Positions 7,101 through 16,986 of a stretch of 64,000 nt of DNA are shown here, in pieces; position 1 is the first letter of the stretch; every line of letters starts with the position of its first letter. The notes under the pieces are model-generated. The model did not search any database. It was not told the DNA's origin and was given only the letters and a program-made list of their open reading frames with translations. Source of the DNA: Paenibacillus rigui. Lineage in GTDB: Bacteria; Bacillota; Bacilli; Paenibacillales; NBRC-103111. The stretch spans positions 1 through 64,000 of the forward strand of contig NZ_NMQW01000035.1 in the NCBI RefSeq assembly GCF_002234615.1, read 5' to 3'. A program made the position numbers and the translations under genes.

Positions 7101-8333
7101 CTAGAACGCCCAATTCCCCTTGTGGAATATAGGCTCTTCCTTACCTTCCGCGGTGACTCCGAAAATATCCATTTCGGCGGAGCCGATCATGAAATCCACA
7201 TGGGCGATGCTTGTATTGAGCCCGCGCGCTTTTAACTCGTCCTGCGACAAGCCTTTGCCGCCCTCAAGACAAAAAGCGTAGGCGCTGCCGATCGCCAGAT
7301 GGTTGGAGGCATTCTCGTCGAACAATGTGTTGTAGTACAAAATGTTCGATTCGGAAATCGGGGAGCGGTGAGGTACCAGCGCAACCTCGCCCAGGTAATG
7401 CGAGCCTTCGTCCATCTCGATCAGGCCTTTGAGCGTGTCCTCGCCCTTCTCCGCCTTGACGTCGACGATTCTTCCGTTCTCAAAGGTGAGGGTGAACCCG
7501 TCGATGATATTGCCTCCATAGCTTAACGGCTTCGTGCTCGACACTTTGCCGTTCACTCCCGAAGCCAGCGGCGCCGTAAAGACTTCCTCGGTCGGCATGT
7601 TCGCGACAAAAGCATTGCCCTGTTCATTGATGCTGTCGGCGGCAACCCAGATATGGCCCTCAGGCAGCTCGATCGTGAGGTCGGTGCCCGGAGCGAGGTA
7701 ATGAAGCTTTTTATACTTTTTGGCGTTCAAATAATCGGATTTTGCATTCAACGTGCGGATATGCTCTTCCCAAGCGGAAGTCGGATCGGGCTGATCGACG
7801 CGTACTGTTTTCAGAATCGCCTCCCACAGCTTGCCAACCTGCTGCTCCTCAGGCACATCCGGGAACACCTTCGCTGCCCAAGCCCGGGAAGGGGCGGCAA
7901 TGACACACCAGCTGAACTTGTCGGACTGCATGTACTGGCGATACTTCGCCATGGCTTTTCCATAGGTTTTCTGGTGATTGACGATCCGCTCCTGAGCGAC
8001 GCCCTTGAGCAGATCCGGGTCGGCCGATACGATGCTGATGACGGCAAAGCCTTTTTCCGCCAGCTCGGTCATTTCGCCTGCATACCATTTGGGCTCCTCC
8101 AGGAAAGATTCGTCGGGAGCAAGGTCGTAGCGCAATCGGGACACCGTATCATCGGTCCAGTTCACTTTGACATGGTACGCTCCGGTTTCGTAAGCCTTCT
8201 TGACCAGCAGTCTGACGAGCTCCGCCGAATCGATAGCGGCGTTAATGACAAGCGTCTGTCCTTGCTGAATGTTGACTCCTACGTTGACGACGATTTCGGC
8301 GTACTTGGATAACAGTTCTTGGAATTGGGACAT
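7101..8333 (-). CDS. M29-family aminopeptidase (AmpS/PepS type)
   Basis: A 410-residue cytoplasmic metallo-aminopeptidase that removes N-terminal amino acids from peptides. Family signatures: SYGGNIIDGF, HYLGEVALVPHRSPIS, a metal-binding segment NTLFDENASNHLAIGSAY, and the C-terminal HVDFMIGSAEMDI. Length equals the family norm. It starts with ATG and is transcribed alone, away from the SLH-protein gene. No operon partner is seen. Confidence 0.92.
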   Translation of the reverse strand: MSQFQELLSKYAEIVVNVGVNIQQGQTLVINAAIDSAELVRLLVKKAYETGAYHVKVNWTDDTVSRLRYDLAPDESFLEEPKWYAGEMTELAEKGFAVISIVSADPDLLKGVAQERIVNHQKTYGKAMAKYRQYMQSDKFSWCVIAAPSRAWAAKVFPDVPEEQQVGKLWEAILKTVRVDQPDPTSAWEEHIRTLNAKSDYLNAKKYKKLHYLAPGTDLTIELPEGHIWVAADSINEQGNAFVANMPTEEVFTAPLASGVNGKVSSTKPLSYGGNIIDGFTLTFENGRIVDVKAEKGEDTLKGLIEMDEGSHYLGEVALVPHRSPISESNILYYNTLFDENASNHLAIGSAYAFCLEGGKGLSQDELKARGLNTSIAHVDFMIGSAEMDIFGVTAEGKEEPIFHKGNWAF

Positions 8334-8500
8334 AGGGCGGCCACTCCTTGGAAAAGTTTTTTCTTTCCTTATTGTAGCAAGAAAAAGCGATATAACAAAA
8401 TTCGACGCCCGCTAGGTATCCGGAAGGATTGCCCGGTCTTAGGATTCGTGCCATAATTTTCTGGTATTCGAAGTCAGATCAGCTTAAGGAGCCGTGAGAT

Positions 8501-9922
8501 ATGGGGAAGCTGCATAACACGCTTGTGTCCTTATTGGCCGCGTCATTGTTCATCACAGGAGGGATGATCCACCCTTCACAGGCTGGTGCAATTGCACATG
8601 TGTCGAATTTCACAATCAATAAGGGAGCCCATTCGTATGTGATTGCCGGGGAAAAAATACGTTACGATTTTTTGGATGATGCGGCATCAACCACCCTGAC
8701 CTCCTCCGGTGTTGAATACTCGACGGATAACGGCGCTACCTGGATCGCAGCCCAAATGGACCTCCCTGCCTACCTGCATACGTTTACGCTTCCGCTGGAC
8801 CCGAAACTGACATCGGCCAAATTTCGCCTCACCGCTTACTTTGAGCCGATCTTAGGCAGCAACAGCATCTCCCATGAAATTATCGGACCGTATCAAATCT
8901 TACAGCCTTCGGAGGTGACGGACTGGGAGGCCAAATCGAATAAGGACGGTTCCGTTTTATTGACCTGGAGCGATAACTCCAACATGGAATCGTATTATCA
9001 AATAACCAGGTCGGGCCCGGACGGCATCAAGACGTTTACCGTACCCGATACAACCGATACGATGGGGCCCTTAACCTATCTGGATAAAGCGACGGACAAA
9101 TACCACGATACGTTCTACGTATATTCCATTCAGCCGATCATCGATAAATACCCGATTTCGCCGAACAACACACCAGGGATAAGCTACCTATGGGCGGTTA
9201 CCGACGCTCCCTTTGCCAATGTCAAGGTAACCCTTCCGAGTAAGGTCGTTACCGATCTGGATAAGGTCGTCGTCAAGCCCGGCACCTCCGATAACAAAAT
9301 CGATCCGTCGATCACCCGCCTCGAGCTCAACAGCCAAATGGTGGGCAGGCTGGACGATGTGCTGGCCAAAACCAAAGTGAATGTGTTCGACGGGGCAAGC
9401 GCTTGGGCGCTTCCTGAGCTCAAGCAGGCGTTCACACTTGGCTTGACGACAGGGGAAGTGCTGGGCAAATACCAGGAGCCGATCACGCGCGAGGGCTTCG
9501 CCGGCATCGCCGTCAAGCTTTACGAGGCGTTAAGCGGCAGAAAGGCGGAAGCGGCGGCGCCGAATCCGTTCAAGGATACGGCCAATGACAATGTGCTTAA
9601 GGCCTATAAGCTCGGCATCACCGGAGGGGTATCGGAGGATACCTTTGCACCCCAAGCGACCATCACGCGTCAGGAAATAAGCGTCATGCTGCTGCGTGCC
9701 GTCAAAGCGGCTCTGCCGGACCGGCCGTTGAAAACCGGCGGCGAGCTGGCGTTCACCGACGCTTCCGACATTGCCGGGTGGGCCCGGGAGGCAGTCCGGT
9801 TCGCTGTCAGCTACAGCATTATGAACGGCCTCGACGGCAACCGGATGGACCCGCTAGGCCAGACGACCCGGGAGCAGGCAATCGTTTTGGTGAAGCGGAC
9901 CTACGATGCGTTCAGCAAGTGA
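8501..9922 (+). CDS. Secreted SLH-domain cell-surface protein
   Basis: A 473-residue exported protein. A signal peptide (about 1-29, ending near SQAGA) is followed by beta-rich regions; residues about 135-215 resemble a fibronectin type III domain (VLLTWSDNSNMESYYQITR). The C-terminal half carries three S-layer homology repeats (about 290-345, 352-405, 412-470) with FKDTAND.VLKAYKLGITGG and the TRQE/TREQA motifs. SLH domains bind pyruvylated secondary cell-wall polymer, so it should sit on the wall. No catalytic domain is visible. It is monocistronic, with a terminator immediately after. Confidence 0.85.
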   Translation: MGKLHNTLVSLLAASLFITGGMIHPSQAGAIAHVSNFTINKGAHSYVIAGEKIRYDFLDDAASTTLTSSGVEYSTDNGATWIAAQMDLPAYLHTFTLPLDPKLTSAKFRLTAYFEPILGSNSISHEIIGPYQILQPSEVTDWEAKSNKDGSVLLTWSDNSNMESYYQITRSGPDGIKTFTVPDTTDTMGPLTYLDKATDKYHDTFYVYSIQPIIDKYPISPNNTPGISYLWAVTDAPFANVKVTLPSKVVTDLDKVVVKPGTSDNKIDPSITRLELNSQMVGRLDDVLAKTKVNVFDGASAWALPELKQAFTLGLTTGEVLGKYQEPITREGFAGIAVKLYEALSGRKAEAAAPNPFKDTANDNVLKAYKLGITGGVSEDTFAPQATITRQEISVMLLRAVKAALPDRPLKTGGELAFTDASDIAGWAREAVRFAVSYSIMNGLDGNRMDPLGQTTREQAIVLVKRTYDAFSK

Positions 9923-9944
9923 GGCATTGCATTAAATATATACG

Positions 9945-9983
9945 AAAAAACCTGAATTCCAGCGAAAGGAATTCAGGTTTTTT
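9945..9983. terminator. Bidirectional terminator
   Basis: AAAAAACCTGAATTCC/GGAATTCAGGTTTTTT near-perfect hairpin with A tract before and T tract after, shared by the convergent SLH and solute-binding genes. Confidence 0.92.
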
Positions 9984-10020
9984 GCTGTTCTTCATGGTTG
10001 AAGCTCACAGGTGGCTCAGC

Positions 10021-11574
10021 TTACTTATTCGAGTAGATCGAGACCCCGTCTTTATTGTTATATCTTTCGGTGGCCTCTTTAATAATCTCGTTGCCGCCCT
10101 TGGACTTATATTCCTCGATTACCTTCGGCCAGTCCGAAATCGGCTCCTTGCCGTAAATCATTTTGACCATGTGATCGACAATGAGCTTCGGACCGGTGTC
10201 CCCAAGCGGCGTCAGGTCCGGATACTTCGAGAAGGCTTTCAGATCCGGGTTAAAGCCGATGCCAGGGAGCCCTTCCTTGGACAGCACATTATTGAATGCC
10301 GCCAAAATATCTTGGCCGTCCTTGCTCAAGTCCAATTGAAGCTTATTGTAGGTTGCATCATTGGCCAGCCGCAAGGTTGTACGGAACGACTCCTCCTGGG
10401 TTTCCTCTTTATTGGTCGGGAATTTGTAGTTGATCTTGCCGTTGTCTACGGTGTAATTCTCGCCCTCTACGCCCAAGCTGAAAAACTTGTCTGCCTCATC
10501 GGTCGTCATCCATTCAATAAACTTCATAATAGCGATGGCTTTATCTTTATCGACATTCTTATTGATATAGTAAGCGCTCACCATAGGGGAATAAAGGAAG
10601 TAGCCGCCTTTGCCCTCAGGTCCTTGCGGTGAAGGGATCACATCCACTTTAGCGGTTGGCGCCACGGCTTTGATTGTCGTTCTAAAGTCCTTGAGCCCCG
10701 TTCCGACATTGGCGGACCACATGCCCGCTTTGCCTGCGTTAATGTTCTTACTGTAATCGGTAGAGGAAATCGTCGCGAAATCCTTCGGAATCAGGCCCTC
10801 GTCGTACATCGTTTTGTATACTTGGAGCGCTTTTTGCGTATTCTCTACATCGAAAAACTTCGGTACGATTTGGTCGCCCTGCTTCTCGAATTGATCTTTA
10901 TAAGGAAGGACGTCGAAAGCGCCCAAGATCACATCGGCGTATTTGAAATTTTCACGCATCTGGTAAGGGTTCTCTACGCCCAGCTTCTTAAAGGCGCGCA
11001 TGACGTTCAAGAACTCGTCGACCGTTTTCGGTGCCTGCAGGCCGGTTTGCTCCAGAAGATCGGTCCGAATGTACGTGCCGCGGCGGGACGGGTTCGTTAA
11101 ATAGCTCGGGATGGCATAAATTTGTCCCTTATAGCTCACGGCATCCCAGGCTGCTTTCGGTACGGTCTTATATACCGTCGGCGCGTACTGCTTCAGGAGG
11201 TCATCCAGCGGCATGAAGACGCCGGCTTCCACAGACCCGGACATGTCTTTACCCGTGGGCAAATCCAGACTTCCAAGCACATCCGGGATATCGTTGCCGG
11301 CGAAGAGTACGCTCATTTTCTCCCGCTGGATCAGCCGGACATCCAATTCGGTATTCGTCAGCTTATTGAGCCGCTGAATCCATTTATCCTTGTTCAAATC
11401 AGGTGAACGTTGAGCGTAGCCGTCCCCTGTCGTCACAGGGTAAGCGATGGAAAATTTTACAGGCTTACCGGCTGCCGTATGATTGTCTGTATTTTCCTTG
11501 CCGCTGGAGCAGCCTGCCAAGGTACCGGCTCCGAGAGCCGTAATCATCACTAGACTTACTGTTTTTTTCATCAT
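10021..11574 (-). CDS. Orphan extracellular solute-binding lipoprotein
   Basis: A 517-residue lipoprotein with a lipobox (LAGC, C22) after a short signal peptide, followed by a large type-1 solute-binding fold as in the LplA-like sugar-binding proteins abundant in Paenibacillus. These bind oligosaccharides for CUT1 ABC importers. The permease genes are not next to it, so it is an orphan; it may share permeases encoded elsewhere. The start is the first of two ATGs. The 268-bp region to the divergent iron permease holds its promoter. Confidence 0.85.
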   Translation of the reverse strand: MMKKTVSLVMITALGAGTLAGCSSGKENTDNHTAAGKPVKFSIAYPVTTGDGYAQRSPDLNKDKWIQRLNKLTNTELDVRLIQREKMSVLFAGNDIPDVLGSLDLPTGKDMSGSVEAGVFMPLDDLLKQYAPTVYKTVPKAAWDAVSYKGQIYAIPSYLTNPSRRGTYIRTDLLEQTGLQAPKTVDEFLNVMRAFKKLGVENPYQMRENFKYADVILGAFDVLPYKDQFEKQGDQIVPKFFDVENTQKALQVYKTMYDEGLIPKDFATISSTDYSKNINAGKAGMWSANVGTGLKDFRTTIKAVAPTAKVDVIPSPQGPEGKGGYFLYSPMVSAYYINKNVDKDKAIAIMKFIEWMTTDEADKFFSLGVEGENYTVDNGKINYKFPTNKEETQEESFRTTLRLANDATYNKLQLDLSKDGQDILAAFNNVLSKEGLPGIGFNPDLKAFSKYPDLTPLGDTGPKLIVDHMVKMIYGKEPISDWPKVIEEYKSKGGNEIIKEATERYNNKDGVSIYSNK

Positions 11575-11743
11575 TTTTGTCTTCCCACCTCATTTCTTAT
11601 GCTTAGGCATTATCATAACTTACATTCGACAAATTGTTACACCGATTAAATTACGGCCGCTTGTGTTTTTTTATGATGGATGAAACGGCATGAAGGGGAT
11701 CAGGAAGATTATAAATGTCATTAATATTTTGATTTTGAGTATA

Positions 11744-11799
11744 TTGACGGGGAAAAGAATACCCAGTAAAATAAGATTCGATAATGATTCTCATTATTA
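11744..11799 (+). promoter_or_regulatory. Promoter with Fur box for the iron permease operon
   Basis: -35 TTGACG (11744-11749), 17-bp spacer and -10 TAAAAT (11767-11772). GATAATGATTCTCATTATTA (11780-11799) is a near-consensus Fur box starting at about +1, so iron-loaded Fur should block transcription. Confidence 0.9.
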
Positions 11800-11848
11800 A
11801 ATAGTCTATAAGTAGATATCTTATCGTTAACCGATTTGGGGGATGTTC

Positions 11849-13321
11849 ATGCGCAAACAGCTTTTGATACGATTCGTCCTGCCATTCCTTGTCTCTATAC
11901 TGCTATTGCCTCAATTTGTCCTTGCAGCAAGCGAAGGGATCGAGAATATGGTGAAAGCGGAAGCTTTTATCTCTCAAGCATTGACCACCGCCAAGGAAGA
12001 TCCGGTGAAATCGAAGGCATCGTACGATCAATTTCATGATCAATGGATGGATGTAGAGGAAACCGTGAAAGCGGACTCGAAATCGGCCTATAGAGATATT
12101 GAGGCTGAGATGGGGCAAGTCGATTATGCCTTCATGATCAATAAACAGGAAGACATTGTCTCCGCATTGGACAAATTAAAACAAGTTCTGGAGCGCTACA
12201 TACATGGCCAGTACGGCAATGGGGCTGAAGCGCCGGAAGAAAACGTAACTCTCACAGGCTTTGTTGCTCTACTGGAGCAAGCGAAGGAGCTGACGCAGAA
12301 GCATGACCAAGCCGCATCGCTTGCTGCGATCGGCAAAGTTAGAGAAAGCTGGCTAAGCGTTGAAGGTCATGTCGTGGCACAGTCTGCATCCGTGTACAGT
12401 GATTCCGAGCGGGATATGGTCGTTGCCAATGCCATGCTGACGAAGCAGGAGTATGACAACGCGGCTAAAGTTCTGGCTACGATGATTGCGTATCTTACAC
12501 CTTTGGCGCAAAAAACATCTTACACGTACTGGGATGCCGCCATGATTCCGATACGTGAAGGATTGGAGGCCTTGCTCGTCGTAGGCGCATTGCTGGCCTT
12601 TGTAAAAAAATCCAACGTTGCTAAAGGAGGACGCTGGGTATGGTCCGGTGTCATTGCAGGACTTCTGCTCAGCGGAGTCATAGCCGTTATCGTCAAATTT
12701 GTATTTTCATCCGGGGCCTTCGGCACGAATAACTTTCTCATTGCCGGTTGTACGGGAGTTTTTGCCGCTGTCATGCTGCTCTATATGAGCTATTGGCTGC
12801 ACAGCAATTCGAACGTGAAGAAGTGGAACGCCTACATTCAGGCAAAGACCGAGACCGCCTTGTCTACAGGGCGTATCGTCTCCCTCGGCATTCTTTCCTT
12901 CCTGGCCATATTCAGAGAAGGAACCGAGACCGTACTGTTTATTATTGGGATGGTCAATCAAATCAGCGTTCAGCAGCTGATTGTTGGCATTCTGCTGGGC
13001 TTGGGCATCCTGATTATTATCGCGGTTCTCATGCTGTATGTGGGCATGAAGCTGCCGATCCGCCCGTTCTTCCTGGTTTCAAGCTTCATCGTGTTTTATT
13101 TATGCATTAAGTTTACAGGCCTTGGCATTCACAGCCTGCAGCTTGCGGGAGTGCTGAAGACATCGAACAGCTCCGTCTTGCCGAGCATTGATTTTCTAGG
13201 GTTCTTCCCGTCCTGGGAAAGTGCCCTGCCGCAGATCCTGATTGCAGCGGCTGCTGTCGCTTTTGTTATCGGGAGCCGCATCAGCAAAAGGTCTGCCAAA
13301 CCGTCATCTATTACATCCTAA
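11849..13321 (+). CDS. efeU: FTR1/EfeU-family iron permease with extracellular N-terminal domain
   Basis: About 490 residues. A signal peptide (ends near VLAAS) precedes an extracytoplasmic helical region (about 28-220) containing two modules with a W-x3-E motif (HDQWMDVEETV and RESWLSVEGHV). The membrane domain (about 230-485, seven helices) has two REXXE iron-transport motifs, REGLE and REGTE. FTR1 proteins import iron, often with a periplasmic or surface helper. A GGGGG ribosome site favours the ATG at 11849 over 11843. It is controlled by a Fur box and followed 32 bp later by a lipoprotein with the same W-x3-E modules. Confidence 0.92.
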   Translation: MRKQLLIRFVLPFLVSILLLPQFVLAASEGIENMVKAEAFISQALTTAKEDPVKSKASYDQFHDQWMDVEETVKADSKSAYRDIEAEMGQVDYAFMINKQEDIVSALDKLKQVLERYIHGQYGNGAEAPEENVTLTGFVALLEQAKELTQKHDQAASLAAIGKVRESWLSVEGHVVAQSASVYSDSERDMVVANAMLTKQEYDNAAKVLATMIAYLTPLAQKTSYTYWDAAMIPIREGLEALLVVGALLAFVKKSNVAKGGRWVWSGVIAGLLLSGVIAVIVKFVFSSGAFGTNNFLIAGCTGVFAAVMLLYMSYWLHSNSNVKKWNAYIQAKTETALSTGRIVSLGILSFLAIFREGTETVLFIIGMVNQISVQQLIVGILLGLGILIIIAVLMLYVGMKLPIRPFFLVSSFIVFYLCIKFTGLGIHSLQLAGVLKTSNSSVLPSIDFLGFFPSWESALPQILIAAAAVAFVIGSRISKRSAKPSSITS

Positions 13322-13353
13322 TGAAACCATAAACTTTGCTCGGAGGTATTCGT

Positions 13354-14091
13354 ATGATTTCAAGAAAGCTCCTGACAGGATCCATTGCCCTTATTGTGGC
13401 GCTGGGCCTTTCCGCTTGCGGTTCACAAGGCAGTCCATCCGTTCCGTCCAGCCCTAAGGAAACAGCACCTGCAGCCGGGAAAACCGTATCGGATGCTGCG
13501 GTTGTAGAGGGCACCGCCAAGCTGCTAAAAACGGCAAAACAGCTGAAAAAATCGGCGACAGCCGGCGATGAAGCGAAAATAAAGGAAACAGGACCCAAGC
13601 TGGAGGAAATTTGGTCCTCCTTTGAAGACGGCGTCAAGCCCAAGTATCCGGATGCGTATGAGCAGGTCGAGAAAAGCCTGAATCCGGCGATTGCGGCAGC
13701 TAAAGCCTCACCTGTCGACAAGGAAGCCGTCATTAAAATTAACGATCAACTGATTCAAGCCCTGTATGATTTATCTCAAAAATTAATTTCCGTTGATCAA
13801 ATCAAAGCCGGAGTGGCGACGCTGCTGGGTACGGCGAACGAGCTTAAAAAAGAAATTGAAGCCGGTAATGAAGCGAAGGTCAAAGAGCTGGGGCCTAAGC
13901 TGGAGGCAACCTGGAGCACCTTCGAGGACGGCATTCGACCGCGGAGTGCAGAGCTTTATGAGAAAATCGAAAAAAGCCTGAACCCGGAAGTGGCCGGCTC
14001 GCAAAAAAGCCCGATGGACAAGGCCGTGCTGTCCAAATTGAACGAAGAGCTCATACAGACTTTGAACGAAACCATGCAAAAGATAAAGTAA
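13354..14091 (+). CDS. Iron-uptake lipoprotein with duplicated helical domain
   Basis: About 245 residues. A lipobox (GLSAC, Cys near 22) makes it a membrane-anchored surface lipoprotein. After a Pro/Ser linker come two repeats of about 90 residues, each with GDEAKI.E.GPKLEE or GNEAKVKELGPKLEA, then W-S-x-FEDG and a YE(Q/K)(V/I)EKSLNP segment. The W-x3-E motif matches the extracytoplasmic modules of the upstream permease, so it probably binds iron or helps deliver it. It lacks the EfeO cupredoxin and the DyP peroxidase EfeB. The start at 13354 has CGGAGG upstream. Confidence 0.75.
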   Translation: MISRKLLTGSIALIVALGLSACGSQGSPSVPSSPKETAPAAGKTVSDAAVVEGTAKLLKTAKQLKKSATAGDEAKIKETGPKLEEIWSSFEDGVKPKYPDAYEQVEKSLNPAIAAAKASPVDKEAVIKINDQLIQALYDLSQKLISVDQIKAGVATLLGTANELKKEIEAGNEAKVKELGPKLEATWSTFEDGIRPRSAELYEKIEKSLNPEVAGSQKSPMDKAVLSKLNEELIQTLNETMQKIK

Positions 14092-14122
14092 TTTACAAGG
14101 GGAAACGAGAGCGAGAAGGAAG

Positions 14123-14151
14123 AGAGACTGCCGATGTCGGCAGTCTCTTTT
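14123..14151 (+). terminator. Terminator after the iron-uptake operon
   Basis: AGAGACTGCCGA-TG-TCGGCAGTCTCT followed by TTT. Confidence 0.88.
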
Positions 14152-14167
14152 GCGTTTTGGCTTAAGC

Positions 14168-15238
14168 TTATGCTTTGCTCTCCCGTTCAAGCTCCCTGCG
14201 TACAATAGGGGCGACCTTCGTACCCAGAAGCTCAATAGCGCGCAGCACCTCGCGATGCGGCATGGTACCGACATTGACGTGCAGGAAGAAGCGGGTCACG
14301 CCCAGGTTTTTGCGCAGCAAAAGTATTTTTTTCGCGACATACTCAGGATCGCCGACATAGAGGGCTCCCCGGAGGGTACGCGCGGCGTCAAAGGTTGCAC
14401 GGGTGTATGGCTGTCCCCATCCCCGTTCCCGCCCGATAACGTTCATCTGAGCCTGGGTGGAAGGGAAAAATAAATCTGCAGCCTGCTCGTTCGTCTCTCC
14501 GACAAAGCCGTGCGAATGCGTCGCAATCGCGAGCTTCTCCGGATTGTGTCCGGCACGCGCTGCGGCCTGCTTGTACAGGGAGACCAGCGGGGCAAAGCTT
14601 TCCGGCATCCCGCCGATGATGGCGAATGCTATCGGAAGACCCAGCGTTCCGGCCCGGATAGCGGACTCGGCCGTGCCGCCGCTTGCGATCCATACGGGCA
14701 GCGGGTCCTGCACGGAACGCGGGTAAACTCCGAGGTTATGAATGGCCGGACGATGACCGCCGCCCCAGGTCACTTTCTCCGAGGCGCGGATTGCAAGGAG
14801 CAGCTCCAGCTTCTCCTCGAATAATGCCTCGTAATCATCCAGACTGTACCCGAACAGCGGAAAGGATTCGATGAACGAACCCCGTCCGGCCATGATCTCC
14901 GCCCGTCCGTTCGAGATGCCGTCCAGTGTGGAGAAAGCTTGATATACTCTTACCGGATCGTCCGAGGACAGCACAGTCACCGCGCTTGTCAAGCGGATGC
15001 GCTTGGTCATGGCTGCGGCTGCCGCCAGCACAACAGCGGGAGAGGTGCCCGCGTAATCGGCCCGGTGATGCTCCCCGATTCCATAGACGTCAAGACCGGC
15101 CTGATCGGCCAACACGATCTCTTCAACGGCTTGCCGCAGCCGCTCTGCATGACTAATGACCACTCCGGTCACCGGGTCCGGTGTAGCCTCCAAAAACGTA
15201 CTGATTCCTATTTCCATATGGTTTGCCTGCTCGGCCAT
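14168..15238 (-). CDS. Luciferase-like (LLM) flavin-dependent oxidoreductase
   Basis: A 356-residue bacterial-luciferase-fold enzyme using reduced flavin. Visible motifs: EIGISTF at the N terminus, [37 protein letters not shown], and [20 protein letters not shown], typical of the LLM group with MsnO8-like members. The substrate cannot be inferred. It is transcribed divergently from the methyltransferase at 15460 across a 221-bp region, with no operon partner. Confidence 0.88.
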   Translation of the reverse strand: MAEQANHMEIGISTFLEATPDPVTGVVISHAERLRQAVEEIVLADQAGLDVYGIGEHHRADYAGTSPAVVLAAAAAMTKRIRLTSAVTVLSSDDPVRVYQAFSTLDGISNGRAEIMAGRGSFIESFPLFGYSLDDYEALFEEKLELLLAIRASEKVTWGGGHRPAIHNLGVYPRSVQDPLPVWIASGGTAESAIRAGTLGLPIAFAIIGGMPESFAPLVSLYKQAAARAGHNPEKLAIATHSHGFVGETNEQAADLFFPSTQAQMNVIGRERGWGQPYTRATFDAARTLRGALYVGDPEYVAKKILLLRKNLGVTRFFLHVNVGTMPHREVLRAIELLGTKVAPIVRRELERESKA

Positions 15239-15459
15239 TAAAACCGCCTCCTTCTATACCTCTACTTTACTCGTTTTTTTATAGTTTCTCAACTTTAGTA
15301 AGTTATGTACGAGGACATTCGAAGAGGCATGAGACGTTATTTTGAGAAATGGCGGCTTCATGTATAGGAAGGCTTCTCTATAATGATACATTCCATTGAT
15401 AGAACGGGTCGGAGAGTGGTACGTTAAGGGGAACAAATCATACTCAGGAGTTGGGTGCC

Positions 15460-16197
15460 GTGAAGCAGAATAAGTACGATGAAGTCTCATTTTTTGAGAA
15501 ATACAGCCAAATGCCCCGTTCAATTGGAGGACTGCAGGCTGCAGGGGAGTGGCCCGCTCTCCGCGCGATGATTCCCGACCTGCGGGGGAAAAAGATTCTG
15601 GATTTGGGCTGCGGCTTTGGCTGGCATTGCCGGTATGCGCGTGAGCAGCAGGCCCGGTCGGTGCTGGGGATCGACTTGTCGGATAACATGCTGGAGCGAG
15701 CCAGAGAACATACGAACGATCCGGCGATCGAGTATCGCCGGATGGCGATTGAGGACATCGATTTCCGTGAACCGGAATTCGATGTAGTCCTAAGTTCGCT
15801 TGCGCTGCACTATGTTGAACGCTTCGACCTCGTTAGCCGGAAAGTGTATCATTGCCTTGCCGCGGGAGGCTCGTTCATCCTTTCCGTCGAGCATCCGGTC
15901 TTTACCGCACTGGCTGCGCAGGATTGGCATTACGGTCCTAACGGCGAGCGGCTGCATTGGCCTGTTGATCACTATCAGGATGAAGGCTTGCGCCAAGCGA
16001 GATTTCTGGATCATGACGTTATTAAATATCATCGTACTTTCTCCAGCTATATCCATGGGCTGGTCGACGCGGGCTTCAGCATCGAGAAGCTTTCCGAGCC
16101 TCAGCCGACGCCGGAAGTGGTAGCCCGTGTTCCCGAAATGAAGGATGAAACCAGGCGTCCGATGTTCCTCTTGATTGCAGCGCGCAAGCCGGCTTGA
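15460..16197 (+). CDS. Class I SAM-dependent methyltransferase
   Basis: About 245 residues with a Rossmann methyltransferase fold: motif I ILDLGCGFGWHCRYA (near 47-61), acidic residue in GIDLSDNML, motif with EFDVVLSSLALHYV, and C-terminal regions typical of small-molecule methyltransferases (Methyltransf_11/25). The GTG at 15460 is preferred: an AGGAG ribosome site lies 9 bp before it, whereas the TTG at 15451 abuts that site. The substrate is unknown. Confidence 0.88.
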   Translation: MKQNKYDEVSFFEKYSQMPRSIGGLQAAGEWPALRAMIPDLRGKKILDLGCGFGWHCRYAREQQARSVLGIDLSDNMLERAREHTNDPAIEYRRMAIEDIDFREPEFDVVLSSLALHYVERFDLVSRKVYHCLAAGGSFILSVEHPVFTALAAQDWHYGPNGERLHWPVDHYQDEGLRQARFLDHDVIKYHRTFSSYIHGLVDAGFSIEKLSEPQPTPEVVARVPEMKDETRRPMFLLIAARKPA

Positions 16198-16208
16198 AGG
16201 AACGTGGG

Positions 16209-16577
16209 CTAATCCAGCTGGTGAAGAGCTTGCAATGCCTTTTGCTCCTCTTGTAAAAAGAACACCTGCTTGCCGTTGTTGCATTCGTATATGAAGTCTT
16301 TCAGGCTCTTGCTGTCGTAGACATCAAAATCCCCTACAATAGCAAGCTTCACTTGATAGTTCACATATTTTTGCAAAATTTCGCCTGCCAGTCTGGTTTT
16401 CAGCTCGAAGAAATCCTCCGTCAGGTTGGATTTCCGAATCATGATTTTGTAACAATCGTGGCTGTATTGGACGGAAGCCATCAAATCTAACGCATCCTGA
16501 ACATCACGGATGAGGATATCGGGGCTTTCTACGATGGCGACCTTGGAAACGCCTTTTTGATCCATTATTATCTTCAT
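16209..16577 (-). CDS. DUF4180-like protein
   Basis: A 122-residue cytoplasmic protein with segments KVAIVESPDILIRDVQDALDLMA, LAGEILQKYVNYQVKLAIVGDF and FIYECNNGKQVFFL that match the DUF4180 family, whose function is unknown. It converges with the methyltransferase (12 bp between stop codons). No regulator or partner is evident. Confidence 0.7.
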   Translation of the reverse strand: MKIIMDQKGVSKVAIVESPDILIRDVQDALDLMASVQYSHDCYKIMIRKSNLTEDFFELKTRLAGEILQKYVNYQVKLAIVGDFDVYDSKSLKDFIYECNNGKQVFFLQEEQKALQALHQLD

Positions 16578-16659
16578 GTTTATTCCAGCTTTCCCAGTAA
16601 AATAGTTGAATTCAACAATTTTAACATAGTCAGCAGCTTTTGTAATGCACTTCTATGGG

Positions 16660-16689
16660 AGAGCGCCGGGTTATCCGGACGCTCTTTTT
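16660..16689 (+). terminator. Terminator-like hairpin in 16578-16986 gap
   Basis: AGAGCG and CGG pair with CCG and CGCTCT, then TTTTT, plus-strand orientation. No upstream plus-strand gene is obvious. The rest of the gap up to namA (16690-16986) shows no gene; it should hold the namA promoter, but I could not fix its boxes. Confidence 0.45.
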
Positions 16690-16986
16690 GGCTTTAATGA
16701 ACGCGGTTGCTCGTCTTGAAAGGCCTCGTAAAGGTTTTCCTGCGTGAAGGATGCATAAGCTTGCAAGGAAAGGTTATCCTTGGTAGTGGAACAGGATCGG
16801 GACCTCTAGGGCGTGCTTCGGGACGAATATAAAAGGTCGCTAAGGCATCTCTATCAAGCAATAAGTACCTTTCGGAAACTATGTTACAAAAATGTCACCA
16901 CTTCCTTTTTTATAGTTAATGTGTTTACAATAGCAGCAGGGAACAAAGCAAATAAAAAATTCAGGTTTCCCAGAGGAGAGATCATC

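Noticed and set aside
16813-16986. N-terminal extension of NamA
   Set aside because: Not similar to the family and lies upstream of a well-placed GTG with AGAGGAGAG.
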